In this document: piece by piece, positions 1-5,578 of the stretch
Layout: each line of letters begins with the position of its first letter
Numbering within the stretch: the stretch's first letter is position 1
Source: Deltaproteobacteria bacterium UBA6106
Lineage (GTDB): Bacteria > Desulfobacterota > Syntrophorhabdia > Syntrophorhabdales > Syntrophorhabdaceae
Assembly (NCBI GenBank): GCA_002428485.1
Contig: DIWM01000014.1
Location: 311-5,949, forward strand
Direction: 5' to 3'
Length of the DNA: 5,639 bases
Notes under the pieces: generated by a model
The model's input: only the letters and a program-made list of their open reading frames with translations
The model's database searches: none
Told to the model about the DNA's origin: nothing
Program-made: the position numbers and the translations under genes

Positions 1-128
1 CCTACAATGGGGACAAACCTTGGGAACAGGAGATACCACATCTCCTTGTAAGAAGTGAGGGCATATACATCATCAGAACGGGCTTTGATACCTCTTGCAA
101 TACGTTCCTTGCGGTAATTTTCTCTCAC
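1..128 (-). CDS. livM: LivM-type ABC transporter permease, N-terminal fragment (cut by window edge)
   Basis: Only the first 42 codons are present; the gene continues past the left edge. The start is a GTG at 128-126 whose GTGA overlaps the livH stop codon by 4 nt, preceded by a strong Shine-Dalgarno GGAGGAG (140-134) 5 nt upstream. The peptide begins VRENYRKERIARGIK, is charged for about 30 residues, and then turns hydrophobic (MWYLLFPRFVPIVG), which looks like the entry into a first membrane helix. The family assignment rests mainly on position: in Liv/HAAT transporters livM directly follows livH and encodes the second inner-membrane permease subunit, which pairs with LivH to form the translocation pore. 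The visible residues alone would not identify it. Translation is very likely coupled to livH through the overlap. Confidence 0.75.
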   Translation of the reverse strand, partial: MRENYRKERIARGIKARSDDVYALTSYKEMWYLLFPRFVPIV

Positions 129-985
129 ACCCTCTCCTCCAGTTCTTTTTGGTGGCCCAGAAGTCCCGAAGGCTTGATCGCCAGTATTATAAGGATAGCA
201 ACAAGACTTACGATCATGGTCCAGTGTGCAGAAACATAAGTGGCGGTAATTGTTTGGGCATAACCGATAATAAAACTTGCAATGATCACCCCGAAGGTGC
301 TGCCGAGGCCCCCTACTATGCAGACGGACAGGGCGCTGATCAGAACGTCATATCCGCTGTCCACGGTAATTGTGCCAAGAGGCAGGATGACAATCGCAGC
401 CAGGGCGCCGAGGGCTGACCCCATACCCATGCTCCACCCTGCTATCCTGTCGGGATTGATCCCGAGCGAGAGCGATGTATGCTCTTCCTGGGCGATCCCC
501 CGGAAGGCGAGGCCGATCTTTGTGTGATGGGTGAACAGGTAGAGGCCCGTGATGAGGAATATACCGAAGGCAATGATGAGAAGCCTCTGGATATCCACGT
601 AGGTGTCAAAGATCTCAACAGAGCCCTTGATGAAAACGGGAAGGGAGTACTTAAAGCCGATAAAGCCGACGTAGCGGAGAAACTCAAGGATTACGATAGA
701 TATACCGAAGGTCGCTATGACCTCCGATATCACGAGCCCCCTGATCCTCCTGATGATGAACTTGTATATGAGCCCTCCGAAGACGCCGATGATACCGATG
801 GTAAGGATTGCCGAGAGGGCGTATGGAAGCCCAAGGTGGTTGATGAGCGTCCACGTGAGAAAACCTGATACCACGTATATGGCCCCATAGGCAAAGTTTG
901 CCACACCGCTTATGCCGAAGGTGAGGTTGAAGCCCAGGGCCATGAGGGCAAGGACCGCGCTGTTTATGAGGCCGTATACGAGCAT
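125..985 (-). CDS. livH: LivH-type branched-chain amino acid ABC transporter permease
   Basis: Inner-membrane permease of a Liv/HAAT ABC importer. The 286-residue product is slightly shorter than E. coli LivH (about 308) but appears complete. About eight hydrophobic segments are visible, roughly at residues 4-26, 30-50, 54-78, 88-108, 132-152, 182-202, 212-245 and 254-272. The N-terminus (GLINSAVLALMALGFNLTFG) matches the family pattern. The cytoplasmic loop at 160-181 (FRGIAQEEHTSLSLGINPDR) corresponds to the EAA-like loop that contacts the ATPase subunit. The GGLGSTFG stretch at 225-232 and the terminal KPSGLLG are also typical. The ATG lies 4 nt after the stop of the binding-protein gene with only a weak Shine-Dalgarno (GGATGAAG inside the upstream coding end), so translation is probably coupled. 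Known family substrates are Leu/Ile/Val, but relatives import other amino acids, amides, urea or aromatic acids; the actual substrate cannot be read here. Confidence 0.93.
   Translation of the reverse strand: MLVYGLINSAVLALMALGFNLTFGISGVANFAYGAIYVVSGFLTWTLINHLGLPYALSAILTIGIIGVFGGLIYKFIIRRIRGLVISEVIATFGISIVILEFLRYVGFIGFKYSLPVFIKGSVEIFDTYVDIQRLLIIAFGIFLITGLYLFTHHTKIGLAFRGIAQEEHTSLSLGINPDRIAGWSMGMGSALGALAAIVILPLGTITVDSGYDVLISALSVCIVGGLGSTFGVIIASFIIGYAQTITATYVSAHWTMIVSLVAILIILAIKPSGLLGHQKELEERV
134..140 (-). promoter_or_regulatory. Ribosome binding site deciding the livM GTG start
   Basis: GGAGGAG on the minus strand lies inside the last codons of livH (encoding the LEE before the final RV), 5 nt before the GTG at 128. 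This near-perfect Shine-Dalgarno supports the non-ATG start and the 4-nt overlap. Confidence 0.7.
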
Positions 986-989
986 GCCG

Positions 990-2243
990 CTACTTCATCC
1001 AGGAAGGCTTCACTATTTTTGCAGATGCGATAGAGTTGGGCCATACAACGGCCATAGTGCCCTTCTGCCACTGGAAGACAGCGCCCACGGCAGCGGTCTT
1101 CGGGTCATCCCCGAATATGAGCTGGTGGCCCTTATCGAACTTGATCCTGCCCACAACCCCCACCATATCCGTTTCCTGGAGGGCTTTAACAACCTTATCG
1201 GGGTCAAGGGTGCCCGCTTTCTCGATCGCGTTGACAAGGACGTAGACCGTGTCATAGGCCGGCGCTGCGCCGTGACCTGACTGGATATCCTCTTTCCACC
1301 GCTTCATGTATGCCTCGGAGAACTTTACCGTCGGCGGGTACGCCTTTACAGGGAAATATCCGATCTCGAAAACGACGTTCATAAGCCCGTCGATGTCTTC
1401 GCCGAAGGTCTTCCACGCCTTTGTGCCCATGAGAGGAGAGATGAACCCAGCCATCAGAGCCGGTATCTTCATGCTTTTCCATTGTTTAACAAGGATGCCG
1501 CTCGTCGGCATGTCGAATATGGGAAGGATGACCTGCACGCCGGCCGATTTGGCCTTCATGAGGCCCGCTGAAAAATCGGTTGCGCCTACGGGATACTTGT
1601 CAAATCCTGCCACTGTCCACCCGTTGTCCTTGAACCACTTCTCCATCATGGAGCCTGTTGCGCTTGCCCACAGGACATCCTGGGTAGCTATGAATACTTT
1701 ATTGTACCCGAACTGGCTCGATACGTGCTTCATCATGTTCTGTATGTACCCGGCAAGATATCTTGAGTCAAGGCAGTTGCGGAAAGAATATTTGTATTTT
1801 TCCGGATTGCTCAGGACCTTCTCCTGGAATTTCGGCGTCATCGCTATGGTCCCGATGTTGATTATCTTGTATTTTGAAAAGATGTCCATGGCTGCCAGCA
1901 GCGCCTCGGATCTAAAATTGCCGACAACGGTGGCGTAGATCTTCTTATCGAGTATAAGCTTTTCGATGCCGAGCAGCGCCTCAGATGTGGGGACGCCGGG
2001 CTCGCCGTCCCGGATGTCGAGCGCCTCGATCTTCAGGAGCCGTTTTTCATTCCCGACCTTTACCCCTCCTTTGGCGTTGATCTCCTCGATTGCAAGCTGG
2101 GCGGCCTTGTGGCCCTCGTATCCCTCGATGAGCTTCAGCGATGTGGGTACGCCGAGGGTGATATACTGCTGGGCAGATGCAGGGCAAATAGAAAGAAAAA
2201 AGATTGTTGCGAAAAACAGACACAATACCATCCTATTCATCAT
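990..2243 (-). CDS. livK: Periplasmic substrate-binding protein of Liv-type ABC transporter
   Basis: A 417-residue type I periplasmic binding protein (Peripl_BP_6/LivK-like family) that captures solute and delivers it to LivHM. Residues 1-24 form a Sec signal peptide: basic N-terminus (MMNR), hydrophobic core, and an A22-S23-A24 cleavage site before QQ. C20 is preceded by LSI, which is a poor lipobox, so a free periplasmic protein is more likely than a lipoprotein. The mature start (YITLGVPTSL, then GHKAAQLAIEEINAKGG at about 44-60) is the classic family opening, and the HGAAPAYDTVYVLVNAIEKAG region near the C-terminus is also typical. It is longer than E. coli LivK/LivJ (about 367-369). The first ATG of a tandem ATGATG was chosen; Shine-Dalgarno AAGGGGG (2255-2249) ends 5 nt before it and 8 nt before the second. 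It is the first gene of the operon. Ligand specificity is unknown; in syntrophs such proteins are often expanded as paralogues. Confidence 0.9.
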   Translation of the reverse strand: MMNRMVLCLFFATIFFLSICPASAQQYITLGVPTSLKLIEGYEGHKAAQLAIEEINAKGGVKVGNEKRLLKIEALDIRDGEPGVPTSEALLGIEKLILDKKIYATVVGNFRSEALLAAMDIFSKYKIINIGTIAMTPKFQEKVLSNPEKYKYSFRNCLDSRYLAGYIQNMMKHVSSQFGYNKVFIATQDVLWASATGSMMEKWFKDNGWTVAGFDKYPVGATDFSAGLMKAKSAGVQVILPIFDMPTSGILVKQWKSMKIPALMAGFISPLMGTKAWKTFGEDIDGLMNVVFEIGYFPVKAYPPTVKFSEAYMKRWKEDIQSGHGAAPAYDTVYVLVNAIEKAGTLDPDKVVKALQETDMVGVVGRIKFDKGHQLIFGDDPKTAAVGAVFQWQKGTMAVVWPNSIASAKIVKPSWMK

Positions 2244-2248
2244 AATAA

Positions 2249-2255
2249 CCCCCTT
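2249..2255 (-). promoter_or_regulatory. Ribosome binding site of the binding-protein gene
   Basis: AAGGGGG on the minus strand, 5 nt before the first ATG of the tandem ATGATG start and 8 nt before the second. Both spacings are workable, so which ATG is used is not decided by the sequence. Confidence 0.6.
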
Positions 2256-2280
2256 ACTTTATTTTTACCGCTTCTTTTTA

Positions 2281-2351
2281 TCATGCCTGAGGGCATGAAT
2301 TGCGGCAGGCCCTCACAGGAGAAGGGCCGTCAATCGATTTCCAGCATTGAC
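2281..2351 (-). promoter_or_regulatory. Structured 5' leader of the liv operon (three stem-loops)
   Basis: Between the predicted transcript start (about 2359) and the liv ribosome binding site are three consecutive perfect inverted repeats. They are GTCAAT/ATTGAC (2329-2334 with 2346-2351), GGCCCT/AGGGCC (2308-2313 with 2323-2328) and TCATGCC/GGCATGA (2281-2287 with 2292-2298, 4-nt loop). The first two stems abut exactly at 2328/2329. A fourth pairing, TGAGGGC with GCCCTCA (2288-2294 with 2309-2315, plus-strand positions), would exclude the second and third stems. No U-tract follows any stem on the minus strand, so this is not a standard intrinsic terminator. It may be a regulatory leader, a protein-binding RNA or a DNA operator; no known riboswitch class was recognised. 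Confidence 0.4.
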
Positions 2352-2365
2352 AAATAATTAATTAC

Positions 2366-2393
2366 ATTGTATCCCCCGGCGAAAATATGTCAA
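2366..2393 (-). promoter_or_regulatory. Sigma70-type promoter of the liv operon
   Basis: On the minus strand there is a perfect -35 TTGACA (2393-2388), a 16-bp spacer and a -10 TACAAT (2371-2366, five of six to consensus). Transcription would start near 2359, giving a leader of about 116 nt before the ATG at 2243. This is the strongest promoter match in the spacer. A 10-bp palindrome TAATTAATTA (2355-2364) covers the predicted start site. Confidence 0.7.
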
Positions 2394-2404
2394 GAAAAAT
2401 TCTT
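2392..2404. promoter_or_regulatory. Short palindrome between the divergent promoters (possible operator)
   Basis: AAGAA-AAA-TTCTT is a perfect 5-bp inverted repeat with a 3-bp centre. It touches the liv -35 element and lies about 20 bp upstream of the kinase -35. Its placement suits a regulator acting on both promoters, but it is short and AT-rich, so chance is a real alternative. Confidence 0.25.
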
Positions 2405-2423
2405 TGATGGTAAAGACAGGACT

Positions 2424-2452
2424 TTGCATAAAAAGAAATAAACCATTATAAT
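2424..2452 (+). promoter_or_regulatory. Sigma70-type promoter of the kinase-regulator operon
   Basis: A perfect -10 TATAAT (2447-2452) with a weak -35 TTGCAT (2424-2429) at the optimal 17-bp spacing. Transcription would start near 2459, leaving a leader of about 28 nt before the ATG at 2487. The Shine-Dalgarno is weak (GGATGA, 2475-2480), suggesting modest expression. Confidence 0.6.
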
Positions 2453-2486
2453 ATCAGGAATATCTCTTGCAGATGGATGATCAGAC

Positions 2487-4004
2487 ATGAAAACTGAAAC
2501 CAGCATAGGTCAAAATACCCTCCGGTTTATCCTCAATTCAATCCCGATCGGCATCTATATTATCGATAGACAACTGAGGATCAGCTGGGCAAATCAGAGA
2601 ATGCTCCGCTGGGTAAAAGAAAAGAAGATCTCCCATGCCGGGGACAAGCACTGCTATTCGGTCATATTCGACGGCAAAGCCCCCTGCACCGGCTGCCCCG
2701 CGATCAAGGCTTTCGAAAGCGGCAGGACAGAATATGCAGAGATAAAAAGGGCCGGTAAAAAAAGGAGCAACGCCCACTACCTCATCACATCGACCCCCCC
2801 GGACAGAGACGCGGATAGCGAATCCTCCTTTTTCATCATGACGATCCAGGATATCACGGAGTATAAGATGGCAGAAGATGAGCTGCGGCGCCTCAATGAA
2901 TTCAACAAAGAGATCATCGAGAACGCACCGGTTGCGATCTTTACCGTCAACAAGCAGGGGGAGTTCTCGAGCGTGAACCCTGCCCTCGCGGTCTTGTCAG
3001 GCCTTGGCGAGAAGGCCGGCGAGAAGCTGCTCGGATTCAACTGGCTGAAAAATCCATACACGATCAAGTGCGGCCTTGCCCAGTACATCAGGGAGGCGCT
3101 CGAAGGAAAACCCTTTCAGCTCTGGGATTTTCCTTTCATAACTTACTGGGGCGCCCCCCAGTACATATATTTCAAAGGCGTGCCGGTGCGCGGAAAAGAC
3201 GGGAACGTCGAAGGGCTCCTTTGTATCATTGAAGATACTACAGAGATAGTAAGGACAAGGGCGCAATTGATACAGGAGGCAAAGATGTCTTTTGTGGGGC
3301 GCCTTGCAGCGGGTATCGCCCACGAGCTGAACAACCCCCTTGCCACGATCACTGCCAATGCAGAACTCGCCAAGGAGCTTATTGAGCACGCCGGCGAAGT
3401 GCCTCTGGGCGCGTCCGACCTGGATGAGCTGAAGGAGCATGTCGATACGATTGAAGAACAGGCTTACCGGTGTACCAGAACCATTAAAAATCTTCTGGAG
3501 GTAACAAGGAAAAAGGATTTTGGAGCCGGCCATATTAATTTTAACGATTTTATCTCCGAGGTCATCAACCAGATAAACTTCAAAAAAATAAAGGTAAAGC
3601 TCGTCAAGGAAGTTCCACCCGGCCTTCCTGAGATCAATGGCGACCCCGAAGCGCTGCGACAGGTGTTCCTGAATGTGATCAGCAACGCCGTCGATGCAGT
3701 CGAAGGCACGGAAAATGCAACAGTGTGGATCAAGACAATGTTGAAAAGTGATAACCAGCTTGAAGTGGCGGTCGAAGATAACGGCACCGGCATACCTGAA
3801 GATATGGCGGAGCTTGTCTTTGAACCCTTTTTTACTACAAAAGAACCAAAGAAAGGGACCGGGCTCGGCCTGACGCTCTGTTACGATTTCCTCCAGAGAA
3901 TGGGCGGAAGCATCAGGGTCAGACAAAGACCCAGAGGGGGAAGCATTTTTACAATCATGCTGCCCGTATATGACCAGAAAAAGGCAGGGTATCAAGGTGC
4001 CTGA
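2487..4004 (+). CDS. Soluble PAS-PAS sensor histidine kinase (NtrB-like)
   Basis: A 505-residue histidine kinase that autophosphorylates and should pass phosphate to the response regulator encoded next. No signal peptide or membrane segment is visible, so it should sense a cytoplasmic signal. Order of domains: PAS1 at about 8-125, with cysteines C56, C67 and C70 in a C-x10-C-x2-C-P pattern; PAS2 at about 136-252; DHp helices at about 265-342 with the phospho-accepting H279 in HELNNPL; HATPase at about 350-495. The ATPase shows the N box (N396-VISN-AVDA), G1 box (D431-NGTGIP), F box (FEPFFTT, 445-451) and G2 box (GTGLGL, 457-462), so all catalytic motifs are intact. The ATG at 2487 is the only usable start; an in-frame TGA lies at 2478-2480. 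The stop overlaps the start of the regulator gene. The signal is unknown. It could report on the solute moved by the divergent Liv transporter, but that is only contextual. Confidence 0.93.
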   Translation: MKTETSIGQNTLRFILNSIPIGIYIIDRQLRISWANQRMLRWVKEKKISHAGDKHCYSVIFDGKAPCTGCPAIKAFESGRTEYAEIKRAGKKRSNAHYLITSTPPDRDADSESSFFIMTIQDITEYKMAEDELRRLNEFNKEIIENAPVAIFTVNKQGEFSSVNPALAVLSGLGEKAGEKLLGFNWLKNPYTIKCGLAQYIREALEGKPFQLWDFPFITYWGAPQYIYFKGVPVRGKDGNVEGLLCIIEDTTEIVRTRAQLIQEAKMSFVGRLAAGIAHELNNPLATITANAELAKELIEHAGEVPLGASDLDELKEHVDTIEEQAYRCTRTIKNLLEVTRKKDFGAGHINFNDFISEVINQINFKKIKVKLVKEVPPGLPEINGDPEALRQVFLNVISNAVDAVEGTENATVWIKTMLKSDNQLEVAVEDNGTGIPEDMAELVFEPFFTTKEPKKGTGLGLTLCYDFLQRMGGSIRVRQRPRGGSIFTIMLPVYDQKKAGYQGA

Positions 4005-5352
4005 GATCAGGGTTCTTGTAGTTGACGACGAAGAGCAGCTCGCAGAGGCCTTCAGGAAAAAATTGTCCAAAGAAGGCTACGCGGTGGACACCGCTTCGAC
4101 CGGCAGCGAAGCCATCTCTCTCGTGAAGCAGCGGCCTTTCGATGTATGCGTCCTTGACATCAGGCTCCCCGACGCCGACGGGGTGAACCTGCTGGAGACG
4201 CTCAAGGAGATGGAACCGACCCTTGAGATCATTATGCTTACCGGCCACGCCTCGATCGACACGGCGATACAATCGATGAAACGCGGCGCTTACGATTACC
4301 TGAGCAAACCCTGCAAACTTTCGGAACTAAGCAGCGTTATCCTTAAAGCCTATGAGAAAAAGTCGCTGAAAGAAAGGAATATCGTTCTCCAGGAGCAGCT
4401 CCAAAGGGTAGAGACGCACGACACCTTCATCGGCGAGAGCAAACAGATGAAAGAGATCCAGAGGCTTATCTCTCTCGTTGCGCCTTCTGATGTCCCCGTG
4501 CTTATCCTTGGAGAAACAGGGACCGGAAAGGAGCTGGTGGCAAGGGCTATTCATGCCATGAGCCCCAGGTCGGCAAACCAGTTTGTGGCGGTTAATTCGA
4601 GCACGCTCCAGGAGAGCATACTTGAGAGCGAACTTTTCGGATATAAGAAAGGGGCCTTTACCGGCGCGCACAACGATAAGATCGGGCTTCTTGAGCTGGC
4701 CAACAGGGGGACATTCTTCGTTGATGAAGTGGGCGATATGGGCATCAACATTCAGGCAAAATTCTTAAGGACCCTCGAAACAGGCGTCTTCAGGAGACTC
4801 GGCGATACCCGCGAATCCAAGGTAGACGTAAGGTTCATATTTGCAACGAACAAGCCCCTCGAAAATGAGGTAAAAGAAAAAAAGTTCCGCAAAGACCTCT
4901 TCTACAGGCTCAACACCTTTATTATTGCCCTTCCGTCCCTTCGGGAACGGAAAGACGACATCCTTTTGCTGGCGGACTACTTTCTCAGAAAATTCGCCCG
5001 GGGCGGGAATAAAAAGGCCTTGTCTGATGAGGCGATGAAGCTCCTTTCAGACTACTGGTGGCCCGGGAACGTACGCGAACTTGCCAATGTCATCGAGCGG
5101 GCCGTCCTCCTCTCTATGGCGCGCACGATAATCCTTTGCGATGACCTGCCGCAGACCATGATGGAAAGCCGTCCCGATAATGCTCAAAACGAAAAAAGGC
5201 ATGTACAGGGTGAAACCCTTGACCTCAAGAAGGTTGAAAAAGAACACATCAGGCGGGTGCTGAAGCTTGCCGAAGGAAATAAAAGCAAGGCTGCCCGGCT
5301 TCTGGGCATAAGCAGGAAAAAGCTTTATCAGAAGTCCGGGGGCGATGGCTAA
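3970..5352 (+). CDS. NtrC-family sigma54-dependent response regulator
   Basis: A 460-residue bacterial enhancer-binding protein, the partner of the kinase encoded just upstream. The REC domain (about 13-130) has the acidic pair D19/D20, phospho-acceptor D63 in VLDIRLPDADG, T91 and K113. The AAA+ domain (about 152-385) has Walker A GETGTGKE (181-188), the sigma54-contacting loop GAFTGA (228-233), Walker B FFVDEV (249-254), the arginine-finger region FRKDLFYRLN (306-315) and WPGNVREL (364-371). A Fis-type HTH (about 420-460) reads KSKAARLLGISRKKLYQK. With intact GAFTGA and ATPase motifs it should remodel sigma54 RNA polymerase. The ATG at 3970 overlaps the kinase gene by 35 nt and lacks a Shine-Dalgarno. 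A GTG at 3997 (8-nt overlap, AGG 8 nt upstream) would give a more usual short lead-in (VPEIRVLVVDDE) and is at least as likely. The C-terminus, SGGDG after LYQK, is shorter than usual. Confidence 0.93.
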   Translation: MTRKRQGIKVPEIRVLVVDDEEQLAEAFRKKLSKEGYAVDTASTGSEAISLVKQRPFDVCVLDIRLPDADGVNLLETLKEMEPTLEIIMLTGHASIDTAIQSMKRGAYDYLSKPCKLSELSSVILKAYEKKSLKERNIVLQEQLQRVETHDTFIGESKQMKEIQRLISLVAPSDVPVLILGETGTGKELVARAIHAMSPRSANQFVAVNSSTLQESILESELFGYKKGAFTGAHNDKIGLLELANRGTFFVDEVGDMGINIQAKFLRTLETGVFRRLGDTRESKVDVRFIFATNKPLENEVKEKKFRKDLFYRLNTFIIALPSLRERKDDILLLADYFLRKFARGGNKKALSDEAMKLLSDYWWPGNVRELANVIERAVLLSMARTIILCDDLPQTMMESRPDNAQNEKRHVQGETLDLKKVEKEHIRRVLKLAEGNKSKAARLLGISRKKLYQKSGGDG

Positions 5353-5368
5353 CCCCTTCGCTGCCCAT

Positions 5369-5400
5369 GTGTGTATTTTGAACACACCTGTTTCCTTTTG
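5369..5400 (+). terminator. Possible terminator after the two-component operon
   Basis: A 6-bp stem GTGTGT/ACACAC (5369-5374 with 5382-5387) with a 7-nt loop starts 17 nt after the regulator stop codon and is followed by a pyrimidine-rich tail (CTGTTTCCTTTTG). The stem is short and the T-run is interrupted, so this would be a weak intrinsic terminator at best. Confidence 0.35.
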
Positions 5401-5405
5401 CTCAC

Positions 5406-5423
5406 CGTGTTTTCGTAAACACG
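5406..5423. repeat. Second hairpin downstream of the regulator gene
   Basis: A perfect 7-bp inverted repeat CGTGTTT/AAACACG with a 4-nt TCGT loop. It shares the GTGT/ACAC theme of the hairpin just upstream. No T-run follows on either strand, so it is not a terminator by itself; in RNA it could protect the 3' end of the mRNA. Confidence 0.45.
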
Positions 5424-5479
5424 CAATAAAAACCAACTCACGGCTCATGGCAAATACAAGCACTAATTATCTAAGCACC

Positions 5480-5578
5480 AAATCCTAAACAATATTAAAA
5501 TTCAAATATCCAATTTTAAAAACAGATGCATGCTTTTTAACGTTTTGTATTTTGAGCATTCGAATTTGTTTAGGATTT
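5480..5578. repeat. AT-rich imperfect palindromic repeat (REP/MITE-like)
   Basis: The outer arms AAATCCTAAACAA (5480-5492) and TTGTTTAGGATTT (5566-5578) are perfect 13-bp inverted repeats. Symmetry continues inward imperfectly and includes TTAAAAA/TTTTTAA (5516-5522 with 5534-5540) around ATGCAT/GCATGC at the centre. A degenerate extra copy of the arm motif (TAGGATTAG, 5595-5603) follows. There is no coding potential. Sequences of the AATTTGTTTAGGATTTAG type recur as dispersed intergenic repeats in several Desulfobacterota and related genomes; that link is from memory and was not checked. Confidence 0.6.

Noticed and set aside
1306..1938. Plus-strand open frame of 210 codons inside the binding-protein gene
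   Set aside because: Antisense to a well-supported periplasmic binding protein; no domain-like pattern in the translation.
2183..2189. Lipobox at C20 of the binding protein
   Set aside because: The residues LSI-C do not have the required G/A/S before the cysteine, while A-S-A before QQ fits signal peptidase I.
2281..2298. Leader hairpin TCATGCC/GGCATGA as an intrinsic terminator
   Set aside because: On the minus strand it is followed by an A-rich stretch, and no T-run follows on the plus strand either.
2291..2303. GG...GC pair in the liv/kinase spacer resembling a -24/-12 element
   Set aside because: Spacing is one base short and the flanking bases do not match TGGCAC/TTGCA.
2347..2372. 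Plus-strand TTGACA (2347-2352) as a -35 for the kinase gene
   Set aside because: No good -10 lies at 16-18 bp (only TATCCC), and the TTGACA is explained as one arm of a leader hairpin. The 2424/2447 promoter is better.
2473..2490. Tiny upstream frame ATG-GAT-GAT-CAG-ACA-TGA whose stop overlaps the kinase start (ATGA)
   Set aside because: Five codons with no Shine-Dalgarno of its own. It sits where the weak kinase ribosome site is, so it is probably chance, though translational coupling cannot be excluded.
2997..4070. Long minus-strand open frame (357 codons) opposite the kinase gene
   Set aside because: It lies entirely antisense to a gene with all kinase motifs intact and has no recognisable domain. 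It is a codon-bias shadow.
5448..5462. TGGCA...AGCA resembling a sigma54 promoter
   Set aside because: The GG to GC distance is 11, one base short of the required spacing, and the downstream element is not TTGCA. No gene follows it.
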